From Dehalococcoidia bacterium (GTDB lineage: Bacteria; Chloroflexota; Dehalococcoidia; UBA2979), in NCBI GenBank assembly GCA_030745285.1, contig JASLOV010000274.1:1-12190 (forward strand): DNA of 12,190 nt. Direction: 5' to 3'. Made by a program: the position numbers and the translations under genes. The notes beneath the pieces are model-generated. The model had not been told where the DNA came from and searched no databases. It saw nothing but the letters and a program-made list of their open reading frames with translations. Of the stretch, positions 5,475 through 12,190 are shown in pieces; within the stretch, counting starts at the first letter, position 1; each line of letters starts with the position of its first letter.

Positions 5475-8400
5475 ACCTCGACGCCGTCGCGGTACTCGGC
5501 GAGGGGGCGGACGTCGTAGGCGCCGCCGGGCGTGCCAAGGGCGCGAATGGCGGCCCCGGCGGTGTCGAGCGACGTGTAGCAGGGGATGCGCATCTCCGTG
5601 GCAGTGCGGCGGATGTGGAAGCCGTCCCGCATCTGGGTGGCGCGTCCGCCTTCGAGCGTGTTGATCACCGCCTGCACCGTGCCGTCCTCGATCACGTCAA
5701 CGACGTTGGGGTGGCTCTCGTGCAGCAGCTTCGTGACCTCGTGGACGGGGATGCCTAGCCCCCGCACCATCGCCGCCGTGCCTTCGGTGGCCAGCAGCCG
5801 GCAGCCGCCCTCGTGCAGTGCGTGGATCAGGGGCACGGCCTCGGACTTCGTCTGGTTCGAGAGCGAGAGCAGGAAGGTGGCGCCCGGTTTGACTACGGTG
5901 TCGGACGCGATCAGCGCTTTCCGTACGGCCGCGTCGAAGTTGTCGTCGACGCCCATCACTTCGCCGGTGGACTTCATCTCCGGCCCGAGGAAGGTGTCGA
6001 CGCCGACCAGCTTCGACATCGAGAAGACCGGGGCTTTGACGGCGACCAGCTGTCCCTCCGGCCAGAGGCCGCCCTCGTAATCCTGGTCGTGCAGCGAGCG
6101 CCCGAGCATGACGTTCACGGCGAGCGGGACCATCGGCACCCCGGTCACCTTGGAGATGAACGGCACCGTGCGCGACGCTCGCGGGTTGACCTCGATCACG
6201 AACACGCCGGGGCCGGAGGGTTCCGCCTCGGGCGCGATCACGAACTGCACATTCATCAGCCCCTGCACCTCGAGCGCGAAGGCCATGCGCGTCGTGTAGT
6301 CGACGATGGCCTCGCGCTGCTCCCCGGTGAGGGTGCGCGGTGGGTAGACGGCCATGGAGTCGCCGGAGTGAACGCCGGCGCGCTCGATGTGCTCCATGAT
6401 CCCCGGGATCAGCACGGACTCGCCGTCGCAGATGGCATCGACCTCGACCTCGAGTCCTTCGAGGTACTTGTCGATCAGGATCGGCCCGCTGCGCTCCTCC
6501 AAGGCTGCGCCGAAGTAGCGTACCAGTTCGTTGGCGTTCTGCACGATCTCCATCGCGCGGCCACCGAGCACATACGACGGGCGGACGAGCACCGGGTAGC
6601 CGACGGCTTCGGCGGTCGGGAGCGCCTGCTCGAGCGTCTCGACGGCGGCGCCGGGCGGCTGGGGAATGCTGAGGCTCGAGATCAGCGCTTCGAACCGCCC
6701 GCGGTCCTCGGCGAGATCGATGGCGTCCGCGGACGAGCCGGCGATCGGCAGCCCTGCCCGCTGGAGCGCACGCGCCATGTTGACGGCGGTCTGGCCGCCG
6801 AACTGGACCACCGAGCGCGGAGCCTCGCCATTGCCGGCCTCGTTGTCGAGCAGGTCACGCACGGACTCCTCGTCCAGCGGCTCGAAGTACAGCCGGTCGG
6901 AGGTGTCGAAGTCGGTAGAGACGGTCTCCGGATTGGAGTTGGCCAGGATGGCCTGCACTCCCGCCTCGCGCAGCGCGCGTGCTGCCTGGACGGAGCAGTA
7001 ATCGAACTCGATGCCCTGGCCGATGCGGATCGGGCCGGAGCCGATCACCAGCACCCGTTCGCTGGCCGTCGGCGGGGCGTCGTTCTCTTCCTCGTACGAG
7101 TTGTAGAAGTAGGGCGTCTCGGCATCGAACTCCGCGGCGCAGGTGTCGACGAGCTTGTAGACGGGTGTGATGCCCCATTCGTCGCGCATGGAGCGCACGC
7201 GGTCGGGCAGATGGTCGGCCAGTTCGCCGATCTGGGCGTCGCTGAAGCCCATCCGCTTGGCGGCGCGCAGCAGCGAGGGTGTGAGCTCTTCGGCCAGCAG
7301 CCGCCGTTCCAGCGCGACAATGTGCGCCAGTCGTTCCGTGAACCACGGGTCGATGCCGGTGCGCCCGGAGACGTCGGTGGGCGCGATGCCGCGGCGGAGC
7401 GCCCCGAACAGCGCCCACATGCGCTCATCGGTCGCGCTCAGGTGACCGCCTTCGTTGGCGTGCCAGCCGTCGTCCTGCCAGTGCGGCGACTCCCACAGCG
7501 AGGACCGCCCGCTGAACTCAAGCGATCGCATCGCCTTCATCAGCGCCGGCTCGAAGGTGCGGTCGATCGCCATCACCTCGCCGGTGGCCTTCATCTGCGT
7601 GCCGAGCCGGCGGTCGCCGACGAACTTGTCGAAGGGCCAGCGCGGGATCTTGACGACGCAGTAGTCGAGCGCTGGCTCAAAGGCGGCCGTCGTGCGGCCG
7701 GTGACGCGGTTGGTGATCTCGTCCAGGCGGCGGCCGACCGCGATCTTGGCGGCGACTCGCGCGATCGGGTATCCGGTGGCCTTCGACGCCAGAGCGGAGG
7801 AGCGCGAGACGCGGGGGTTGACCTCGATCACATTGTACTCGAGCGCTTCCGCCGTCTCGGCTCCGCTCCAGGGCACGATGTCTGGGCGGGGTGCGAGGCT
7901 GAACTGCACGTTGCAGCCGCCCTCGACACCCAGCGCATCGATGATCTTCAGTGCACTGGTGCGGAGCATCTGGTACTCCTTGTCCGAGAGCGTCTGTGAG
8001 GGAGCGACGACGATCGAGTCGCCGGTGTGGACGCCCATCGGGTCCAGGTTCTCCATGTTGCAGACGGTGATGGAGGTGCCGGCGCTGTCGCGCATCACCT
8101 CGTACTCGACCTCCTTCCAGCCGAGCAGCGAACGCTCGACGAGCACCTGGCTGATGCGCGATGCGGCGAGCCCGGAACGCACGGTCTGTTCGTACTCTTC
8201 GCGCGTGTTGACGATGCCGCCGCCGGTGCCGCCCAGCGTGTAGGCCGGGCGGATCACGGCGGGCAGGCCGACCTGTTCCAGCGCCGATTCCGCCTGGTCC
8301 CACGTCTCGACGATCGCGCTCTTAGGCGTCGGCTCGCCGATTTCTGTCAGCAGGTCGCGGAAGAGTTCGCGGTCCTCGGCCAGCTGGATCGTGCGCAGCG

Positions 8401-8800
8401 ACGTGCCGAGCATGCGAACGTTGTAGCGCTCCAGCACGCCCGCCTCGGCGAGCTCGACGGCGAGGTTGAGGCCGGTCTGGCCGCCGAGCGTCGGCAGCAG
8501 CCCGTCGGGCCGTTCACGATCGATCACCCGTGTCAGGACGTCGACGGTGAGCGGCTCGATGTAGATCACGTCAGCGATGTTCTCGTCGGTCATGATCGTC
8601 GCCGGGTTAGAGTTGACGAGGACGGAGGTGATGCCCTCCTCGCGCATCGCCTTGCAGGCCTGCGTGCCAGCGTAGTCGAACTCCGCGGCCTGCCCGATCA
8701 CGATCGGGCCGCTGCCGATGATCAGCACCTTCTCCGGCTTGCCCGGCGGTGAGGCCGGCGGCGACGCCGGGAGAGACGACAGGTCAGTAGTGCTCGTCAT
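5471..8800 (-). CDS. carB: Carbamoyl-phosphate synthase large subunit
   Basis: This 1109-residue enzyme makes carbamoyl phosphate from bicarbonate, two ATP and ammonia delivered by CarA. The two homologous ATP-grasp halves both start with the family signature: VLIIGSGPIVIGQAAEFDY (25-43) and VLVIGSGPIRIGQGIEFDY (583-601). Other marks are LPTLGGQTGLN (102-112), IRPAYTLGG (183-191), VIEVNPRVSRSSALASKATG (324-343) and, in the oligomerisation region, GITPVYKLVDTCAAEFDAETPY (543-564). The C-terminal 140 or so residues are the MGS-type allosteric domain (LLATEGTAAM; VTKLLHE; IRRTATEM), where UMP or IMP and ornithine act in known enzymes. It is about 35 residues longer than the E. coli protein, mostly from a Ser/Pro-rich N-terminal extension (1-22) and the segment near 430-460. 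The ATG at 8800 has no clear ribosome site and lies eight bases after a GC-rich hairpin (8808-8823). The stop overlaps the HAD start. Confidence 0.97.
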   Translation of the reverse strand: MTSTTDLSSLPASPPASPPGKPEKVLIIGSGPIVIGQAAEFDYAGTQACKAMREEGITSVLVNSNPATIMTDENIADVIYIEPLTVDVLTRVIDRERPDGLLPTLGGQTGLNLAVELAEAGVLERYNVRMLGTSLRTIQLAEDRELFRDLLTEIGEPTPKSAIVETWDQAESALEQVGLPAVIRPAYTLGGTGGGIVNTREEYEQTVRSGLAASRISQVLVERSLLGWKEVEYEVMRDSAGTSITVCNMENLDPMGVHTGDSIVVAPSQTLSDKEYQMLRTSALKIIDALGVEGGCNVQFSLAPRPDIVPWSGAETAEALEYNVIEVNPRVSRSSALASKATGYPIARVAAKIAVGRRLDEITNRVTGRTTAAFEPALDYCVVKIPRWPFDKFVGDRRLGTQMKATGEVMAIDRTFEPALMKAMRSLEFSGRSSLWESPHWQDDGWHANEGGHLSATDERMWALFGALRRGIAPTDVSGRTGIDPWFTERLAHIVALERRLLAEELTPSLLRAAKRMGFSDAQIGELADHLPDRVRSMRDEWGITPVYKLVDTCAAEFDAETPYFYNSYEEENDAPPTASERVLVIGSGPIRIGQGIEFDYCSVQAARALREAGVQAILANSNPETVSTDFDTSDRLYFEPLDEESVRDLLDNEAGNGEAPRSVVQFGGQTAVNMARALQRAGLPIAGSSADAIDLAEDRGRFEALISSLSIPQPPGAAVETLEQALPTAEAVGYPVLVRPSYVLGGRAMEIVQNANELVRYFGAALEERSGPILIDKYLEGLEVEVDAICDGESVLIPGIMEHIERAGVHSGDSMAVYPPRTLTGEQREAIVDYTTRMAFALEVQGLMNVQFVIAPEAEPSGPGVFVIEVNPRASRTVPFISKVTGVPMVPLAVNVMLGRSLHDQDYEGGLWPEGQLVAVKAPVFSMSKLVGVDTFLGPEMKSTGEVMGVDDNFDAAVRKALIASDTVVKPGATFLLSLSNQTKSEAVPLIHALHEGGCRLLATEGTAAMVRGLGIPVHEVTKLLHESHPNVVDVIEDGTVQAVINTLEGGRATQMRDGFHIRRTATEMRIPCYTSLDTAGAAIRALGTPGGAYDVRPLAEYRDGVEV

Positions 8801-8807
8801 CGCCCGC

Positions 8808-8823
8808 GACCGGGCGCGCGGTC
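8808..8823 (-). promoter_or_regulatory. GC-rich hairpin just before the carB start
   Basis: GACCG (8808-8812) and CGGTC (8819-8823) form a perfect 5-bp stem with a 6-base GC-rich loop, in the 42-bp gap between the 2H-like gene and carB. It ends eight bases before the ATG, where a ribosome site would be expected. It may limit carB initiation, or be chance in GC-rich DNA; there is no U tract, so it is not a terminator. Confidence 0.3.
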
Positions 8824-8842
8824 CCCCCGGGTGTGGAAGCAG

Positions 8843-9622
8843 CTAATTGTGGTAGCCTTTCCTGTAGCCGTCCCCGAGCAGCACGATCTCCGCGACGACA
8901 TCGATTGGCGTGTAGTGGTCGGTGGGCTGGATCGGGATACGCGCCATCTTGATGTGCGTCTGCGTGACCGTGCCGGCTGCGATGTCGCGGTGCGGCTCCA
9001 GCGCCTCAAGGACGCGGCCGCGCTCGCCCTCGCCGGTGAAGTAGGCGAGCTGGATGGTGGGGACGTAGCCGTCGCCGTCGCTGCCGATCAGCGGGTCGTC
9101 GCGCAGCACCTCGTGCACCTTGGGCACGCCGAGCCGCAGCTGTCGCCGCACCTCGCGGATTACCTGGGCGTCCTCGACGCCCAGGTAAACACCGTCCTCG
9201 GTGACGGAGACGCCGCCGAGGGCCAGCTCGAAAGGAGCGATGCGGCGCACGCGCGGCGAGGCGTTCACGTAGAAGGTCTCGACCTGTGACCACATGATGT
9301 CGGTGGACATCAGGAGGCCGACGTTGACCGTGGTCAGGTGCATCCACTCGATCGGGATGACGTCGACCTCATCGAGCGCCTCCAGCGCGTCGAGCAGCGG
9401 ACGCAGCGGCTCCGCGAAGCTGGCACTGTCGAGGCCGATCGGCTGCAGGAACTCGATCGGCACGCGCCAGCCGTGCGACCGCTCGGCCCACGCCTCCCAG
9501 TAATCGGTGAGCGGCTCGGAGTTCGCCTCGAACGCCGCCCAGTCGCGGGAGCGCTGTTCAGCGTAGGCGCCCGTGTCGCCGCCGGCCGCGTCGCCGGTCG
9601 CGGCGTCGCCGGCGGCGGTCAC
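8843..9622 (-). CDS. 2H-phosphoesterase-like protein (2'-5' RNA ligase/CPDase family), probably degenerate
   Basis: This 259-residue protein resembles the 2H family, whose members cleave or form 2'-phosphoester or cyclic-phosphodiester bonds with two H-x-T/S motifs. The first is intact: EWMHLTTVNVG (92-102; H95, T97). The order of following strands fits the fold (FELALGGVSV, then VYLGVEDAQVIREVRRQL). The place of the second motif reads YVPTIQLAYF (186-195) where relatives have P-H-x-S/T-x-A-Y, so T189 and Q191 replace the catalytic His and Ser/Thr. A later THIKMARIP (222-230, H223) could be mistaken for it, but by layout it corresponds to the next strand. The protein may therefore be a binding protein rather than an enzyme. 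The N-terminus (2-20) is Ala/Gly/Asp-rich. The GTG start at 9622 overlaps the GNAT stop as GTGA, with GGGGGAGGA directly before it. Family call is by eye and moderately sure. Confidence 0.65.
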   Translation of the reverse strand: MTAAGDAATGDAAGGDTGAYAEQRSRDWAAFEANSEPLTDYWEAWAERSHGWRVPIEFLQPIGLDSASFAEPLRPLLDALEALDEVDVIPIEWMHLTTVNVGLLMSTDIMWSQVETFYVNASPRVRRIAPFELALGGVSVTEDGVYLGVEDAQVIREVRRQLRLGVPKVHEVLRDDPLIGSDGDGYVPTIQLAYFTGEGERGRVLEALEPHRDIAAGTVTQTHIKMARIPIQPTDHYTPIDVVAEIVLLGDGYRKGYHN

Positions 9623-10083
9623 TCCTCCCCCTGGTAGATCGGCAACTCGAAGGACGCGCCCGGGTTGGTCAGCGGCACGAGCGCGCCGATCGAGGAGAGG
9701 TAGGAGAGCACCGACTCGTTGTCCTGCGGCAGCCGCGCACGGATGCGGCGGTAGCCCCGGTCGCGCGCGAAGGCCAGCGCCTCTTCGGCCAGCGTAGTGC
9801 CGTGGCCCTGCCGGCAGTTCTGGGCGCGCACCCACGCGCCGAAGCTGCACTCGTCCGGCTCCGAGGAGTCGAAGTCGAGCGCGGCGAAGGCGAGGATGTG
9901 ACGGCCGTCGTCGACCACGAACATCGCACCGCTGCCGCCCTGGCGCGTGATCCAGGCCTCGACCTGCTCCGGCGTCTGGGTGGAGTCGAATCCCACGGGA
10001 TTCTCCTCCTCGGAGACCTCTCTGATGATCTCTGCGATCTGGGCGGCGTCCGTCGTCTCCGCCCGGCGTACTTCTGTGGCCAT
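9619..10083 (-). CDS. GNAT-family N-acetyltransferase
   Basis: This 154-residue protein is the size of a single GNAT domain, which moves an acetyl group from acetyl-CoA to an amine. The opening ATEVRRAETTDAAQIAEII is the usual first strand and helix. The acetyl-CoA pyrophosphate loop is CRQGHGTTL (90-98), fitting the Q/R-x-x-G-x-G/A pattern, after strand SFGAWVRAQ (80-88). NESVLSYLSSIGAL (122-135) is the usual late helix, where a Tyr often acts as acid (Y128 is a candidate). The substrate is unknown. The start is sure: GGAGG (10089-10093) lies five bases before the ATG. It follows carA by 26 bases and overlaps the 2H-like gene by GTGA, so both sit between carA and carB. Acetylation of a neighbouring enzyme, or of a small molecule, are both open. 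Confidence 0.88.
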   Translation of the reverse strand: MATEVRRAETTDAAQIAEIIREVSEEENPVGFDSTQTPEQVEAWITRQGGSGAMFVVDDGRHILAFAALDFDSSEPDECSFGAWVRAQNCRQGHGTTLAEEALAFARDRGYRRIRARLPQDNESVLSYLSSIGALVPLTNPGASFELPIYQGEE

Positions 10084-10109
10084 GCTGTCCTCCGCCTGCT
10101 ACTGGTTTG

Positions 10110-11216
10110 CTACTGATCTGTCACAGAGGCGAGGAAGCGGTCGAACAGGAACTCCGTGTCCTTCGGTCCCGGCGACGCCTCTGAGTGGAACTGGATGCTG
10201 AAGAGCGGGAACTCACGGTGTTCCAGCCCCTCCACGGTGCCATCGTTGAGGTGCACCTGGGAGACCGTCACCGCGGAGTCGAGCCCGTCCCCGTCGACGG
10301 CGTAGCCGTGATTCTGCGCCGTGATGTAGACCCGGCCGGTGCGATTGTCTCGCACCGGGTGGTTGGCCCCTCGATGCCCGAACTTCAGCTTGTACGTCTT
10401 CGCCCCGAAGACCCGGCCTAGCACCTGGTGCCCGAGGCAGATGCCCATCACCGGCACCCGCCCGACGATGCCCCGGGACATCCGCACGACGTGGTCGAGC
10501 AGCATCGGGTCGCCCGGGCCGGGCGAAAAGAGCACGCCGTCCGGCTTCATAGCCAGCAGGTCTTCGGCGTCGGTGTCGTGCGGCACGGCCGTCACCGTGC
10601 AGCGACGCTGCGCGAGGTTGCGCATGATGTTCCGCTTCACGCCGAGGTCGAGCACGACGATGTGCGGCGCGGACCCGTTCGCAGCCGGTCGCTCGGCCTC
10701 GAACTCGTACGGCGTGGGCGTCGAGACCTCGGCGACGTAGTCCTCCGTGCCGTATTGCGGCTCGTTGCGGAGGCGGGCCAGGGCTTCATCGGTGCTCTCG
10801 CTGCGCGTGATCGTGCCCATCACGACGCCGCGCGTGCGCAGGTGCCGCGTCAGCGCACGGGTGTCGATCTCGGCAATGCCGGGGGTGCCCGCTCGCTGCA
10901 GGTGGGCGTTGAGCGTGCGCTCGCTGCGCCAGTGCGAGGGCAGGTCGGTGAGCTCTCGCACGACGAAGCCGCGGACCTGGATGCGGTTGCTCTCGTCGTC
11001 GCCGGCGTTGACCCCGTAGTTGCCCTGGATCGGGTAGGTCATGGTCAATATCTGGCCGCCGTACGAGGGGTCGCTCAGCGCCTCCTGGTATCCGGTCATC
11101 GAGGTGTTGAACACCACCTCGCCGGTGGCGGTGCCGTCCGCGCCGATGCCCTCGCCTTCGAAGACGCGGCCGTCGGCGAGCACCAGCCGGGCCGGGGGAC
11201 GGGGTTCACTCGTCAC
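10110..11216 (-). CDS. carA: Carbamoyl-phosphate synthase small subunit (glutaminase)
   Basis: This 368-residue protein hydrolyses glutamine and sends ammonia through a tunnel to CarB. The N-terminal CPSase_sm domain carries FNTSMTGYQE (36-45), SDPSYGGQIL (48-57) and TYPIQGNYGVN (60-70). The class I glutamine amidotransferase domain starts near residue 184 (PHIVVLDLGVKRNI). Its catalytic triad is C260 in VMGICLGHQ, H344 and E346 in IQFHSEASPGP. Size and motifs are complete. The GTG at 11216 overlaps the pyrC stop as GTGA, with a GGAGG-rich stretch (11227-11234) upstream; longer readings upstream only overlap pyrC. carB is not next but 1.3 kb away, past the GNAT and 2H-like genes. Confidence 0.97.
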   Translation of the reverse strand: MTSEPRPPARLVLADGRVFEGEGIGADGTATGEVVFNTSMTGYQEALSDPSYGGQILTMTYPIQGNYGVNAGDDESNRIQVRGFVVRELTDLPSHWRSERTLNAHLQRAGTPGIAEIDTRALTRHLRTRGVVMGTITRSESTDEALARLRNEPQYGTEDYVAEVSTPTPYEFEAERPAANGSAPHIVVLDLGVKRNIMRNLAQRRCTVTAVPHDTDAEDLLAMKPDGVLFSPGPGDPMLLDHVVRMSRGIVGRVPVMGICLGHQVLGRVFGAKTYKLKFGHRGANHPVRDNRTGRVYITAQNHGYAVDGDGLDSAVTVSQVHLNDGTVEGLEHREFPLFSIQFHSEASPGPKDTEFLFDRFLASVTDQ

Positions 11217-12190
11217 AGCGCGGCCACCCCCTCCAGAGAGTGCACGACCTCGCCGCCGTAGACCGTCGCGACCGTTCGGCCGCGCAGCATGCGCCCGTCG
11301 AGCGGGGTGTTGCGGCCGAGCGAGGCGAATTCGGCGGCATCGACGGTCCACTCCGCGTCCGGGTCGAGCAGTACAACGTCGCCGGGCGCGCCGGGCGCGA
11401 GCGTGCCGAGGCCCTCAAGCCCGGCCTGACGGTCCAGCCCCCACGCCTGCACGGGTCCGTTGGTGAGCCGGGCGATCAGTGTGGGCAGGTCGAGCGAATC
11501 CTCGTGCACGAGCGTCATCAGCAGGCCGAACGATGTCTCCAGTCCACTGATGCCGGGCGCGGCGAGGTCGAACTCGATCTCTTTGTCGATGGTGGCGTGT
11601 GGCGCATGGTCGGTGGCGATGGCGTCGATCACGCCGTCGCGCAGGGCCTCGACCAGCGCGCGCAGGTCATCCTGCTCGCGCAGCGGTGGGTTCACCTTGG
11701 CGTTGGTATTGTAGGTGAGCCGGGAGTAGTCCTCGCCGAAGGCGACCTCCTCGTGCGTGAGCGTGAGGTGGTGAGGCGTGACCTCAGCGGTGACGTGGAC
11801 GCCACGCTCGCGCGCCGCCCGCAGCAGTGTCACCGAGCCCGCGGTGGAGACGTGGGCGATGTGCAGGTGGGCGCCGGTCAGTTCCGTGAGGGCGACATCG
11901 CGTGCGACGAAGGTCTCTTCCGCGCTCGCGGGGCGTCCGCGCAGGCCCGCCCGGGTGGCGACCCAGCCCTCGTGCATGTGGCCGTCGTGGACCAGCGCCG
12001 GGTCCTCGCAATGCTGGGAAACCGGCAGCGCGAAGGCGGTAGAGTACTGCAGCGCGTTGCGCATGAGGCTGGCATCGGAGACGGCATCGCCGTCGTCCGA
12101 GAGCGCGACGACGCCCGCCTCGACCAGCTCTCCCGCGGGCGCCAGTTCCTTGCCGGCGCGGGCGCGGGTGATGCAACCGATCGGCAGCAC
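11213..12190 (-). CDS. pyrC: Dihydroorotase, class I (5' end off window)
   Basis: The last 325 codons are visible; the frame is open through the right edge and the first visible codon is internal. About 100-110 N-terminal residues, including the H-x-H metal motif, are missing. The zinc enzyme interconverts carbamoyl-aspartate and dihydroorotate. Numbering from the first visible codon, marks are LPIGCITR (2-9), the class I SDDG (31-34, D33 the likely bridging aspartate), SQHCED (58-63, H60), HIAHVST (110-116, H113), VTPHHL (137-142), NAKVNPPLR (163-171) and ATDHAPH (192-198, D194). The C-terminal GTLAPGAPGDVVLLDPD is the usual amidohydrolase end. In many bacteria pyrB and sometimes pyrR lie just upstream; here that would be off the right edge together with the operon promoter. 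The stop overlaps the carA start. Confidence 0.96.
   Translation of the reverse strand: MLPIGCITRARAGKELAPAGELVEAGVVALSDDGDAVSDASLMRNALQYSTAFALPVSQHCEDPALVHDGHMHEGWVATRAGLRGRPASAEETFVARDVALTELTGAHLHIAHVSTAGSVTLLRAARERGVHVTAEVTPHHLTLTHEEVAFGEDYSRLTYNTNAKVNPPLREQDDLRALVEALRDGVIDAIATDHAPHATIDKEIEFDLAAPGISGLETSFGLLMTLVHEDSLDLPTLIARLTNGPVQAWGLDRQAGLEGLGTLAPGAPGDVVLLDPDAEWTVDAAEFASLGRNTPLDGRMLRGRTVATVYGGEVVHSLEGVAAL

Noticed and set aside
5813..7999. A 728-codon open frame on the plus strand opposite carB
   Set aside because: It is antisense to well-marked carB domains, its translation is rich in Arg, Gly, His and Asp with no recognisable motif, and such frames arise from GC-rich third positions.
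1..12190. CRISPR arrays, tRNA or rRNA genes, insertion sequences, phage genes
   Set aside because: Nothing of the kind was seen: no regularly spaced repeats, no clover-leaf-like segment with a conserved arm, no transposase or integrase motifs and no flanking inverted repeats.

Overview
The window is GC-rich bacterial chromosome, tightly packed with genes. Two features point to Chloroflexota, possibly a Dehalococcoidia relative: a class 1B dihydroorotate dehydrogenase with its PyrK partner, and a short C-x-H-H-W...C-x-x-C zinc-knuckle protein of a kind I recall as common in that phylum. The placement is inference from gene content; no rRNA or other marker lies in the window.

Layout. (1) 12190 down to 3636, minus strand: a de novo pyrimidine operon, read right to left as pyrC (5' end off the right edge), carA, a GNAT acetyltransferase, a 2H-phosphoesterase-like protein, carB, a HAD-family phosphatase, pyrK and a small two-helix membrane protein. 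Four junctions (pyrC/carA, GNAT/2H, carB/HAD, HAD/pyrK) are 4-bp GTGA overlaps; the others are gaps of 26, 42 and 37 bp. (2) 1217 to 3603, plus strand: an Mrp/ApbC-type P-loop ATPase, then a NYN-domain protein with a long Ser/Thr/Arg-rich disordered N-terminus. This pair converges on the end of the operon. (3) 811 down to 575, minus strand: the zinc-knuckle protein, divergent from mrp, with a good sigma-70 promoter, a near-perfect 18-bp palindrome over its -10 box and a clear intrinsic terminator. (4) 417 down to 1, minus strand: the first 139 codons of pyrD, running off the left edge.

How the genes work together. CarA and CarB make carbamoyl phosphate, PyrC closes carbamoyl-aspartate to dihydroorotate, and PyrD with PyrK oxidises dihydroorotate to orotate using NAD+. 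Aspartate transcarbamylase and the last two UMP steps are not seen here. Mrp is probably an iron-sulfur carrier or assembly ATPase; PyrK and PyrD are Fe-S or flavin proteins, but a functional link is only a guess.

What stands out. carA and carB are split by a coupled GNAT plus 2H-like pair, and the 2H-like protein appears to have lost its second catalytic histidine. pyrK and pyrD, normally adjacent, are separated by an opposite-strand block. The 405-bp divergent spacer upstream of mrp is rich in dyads and direct repeats. I did not find a clearly new defence or mobile system; the most novel-looking material is the GNAT/2H pair and the zinc-knuckle gene with its control region.
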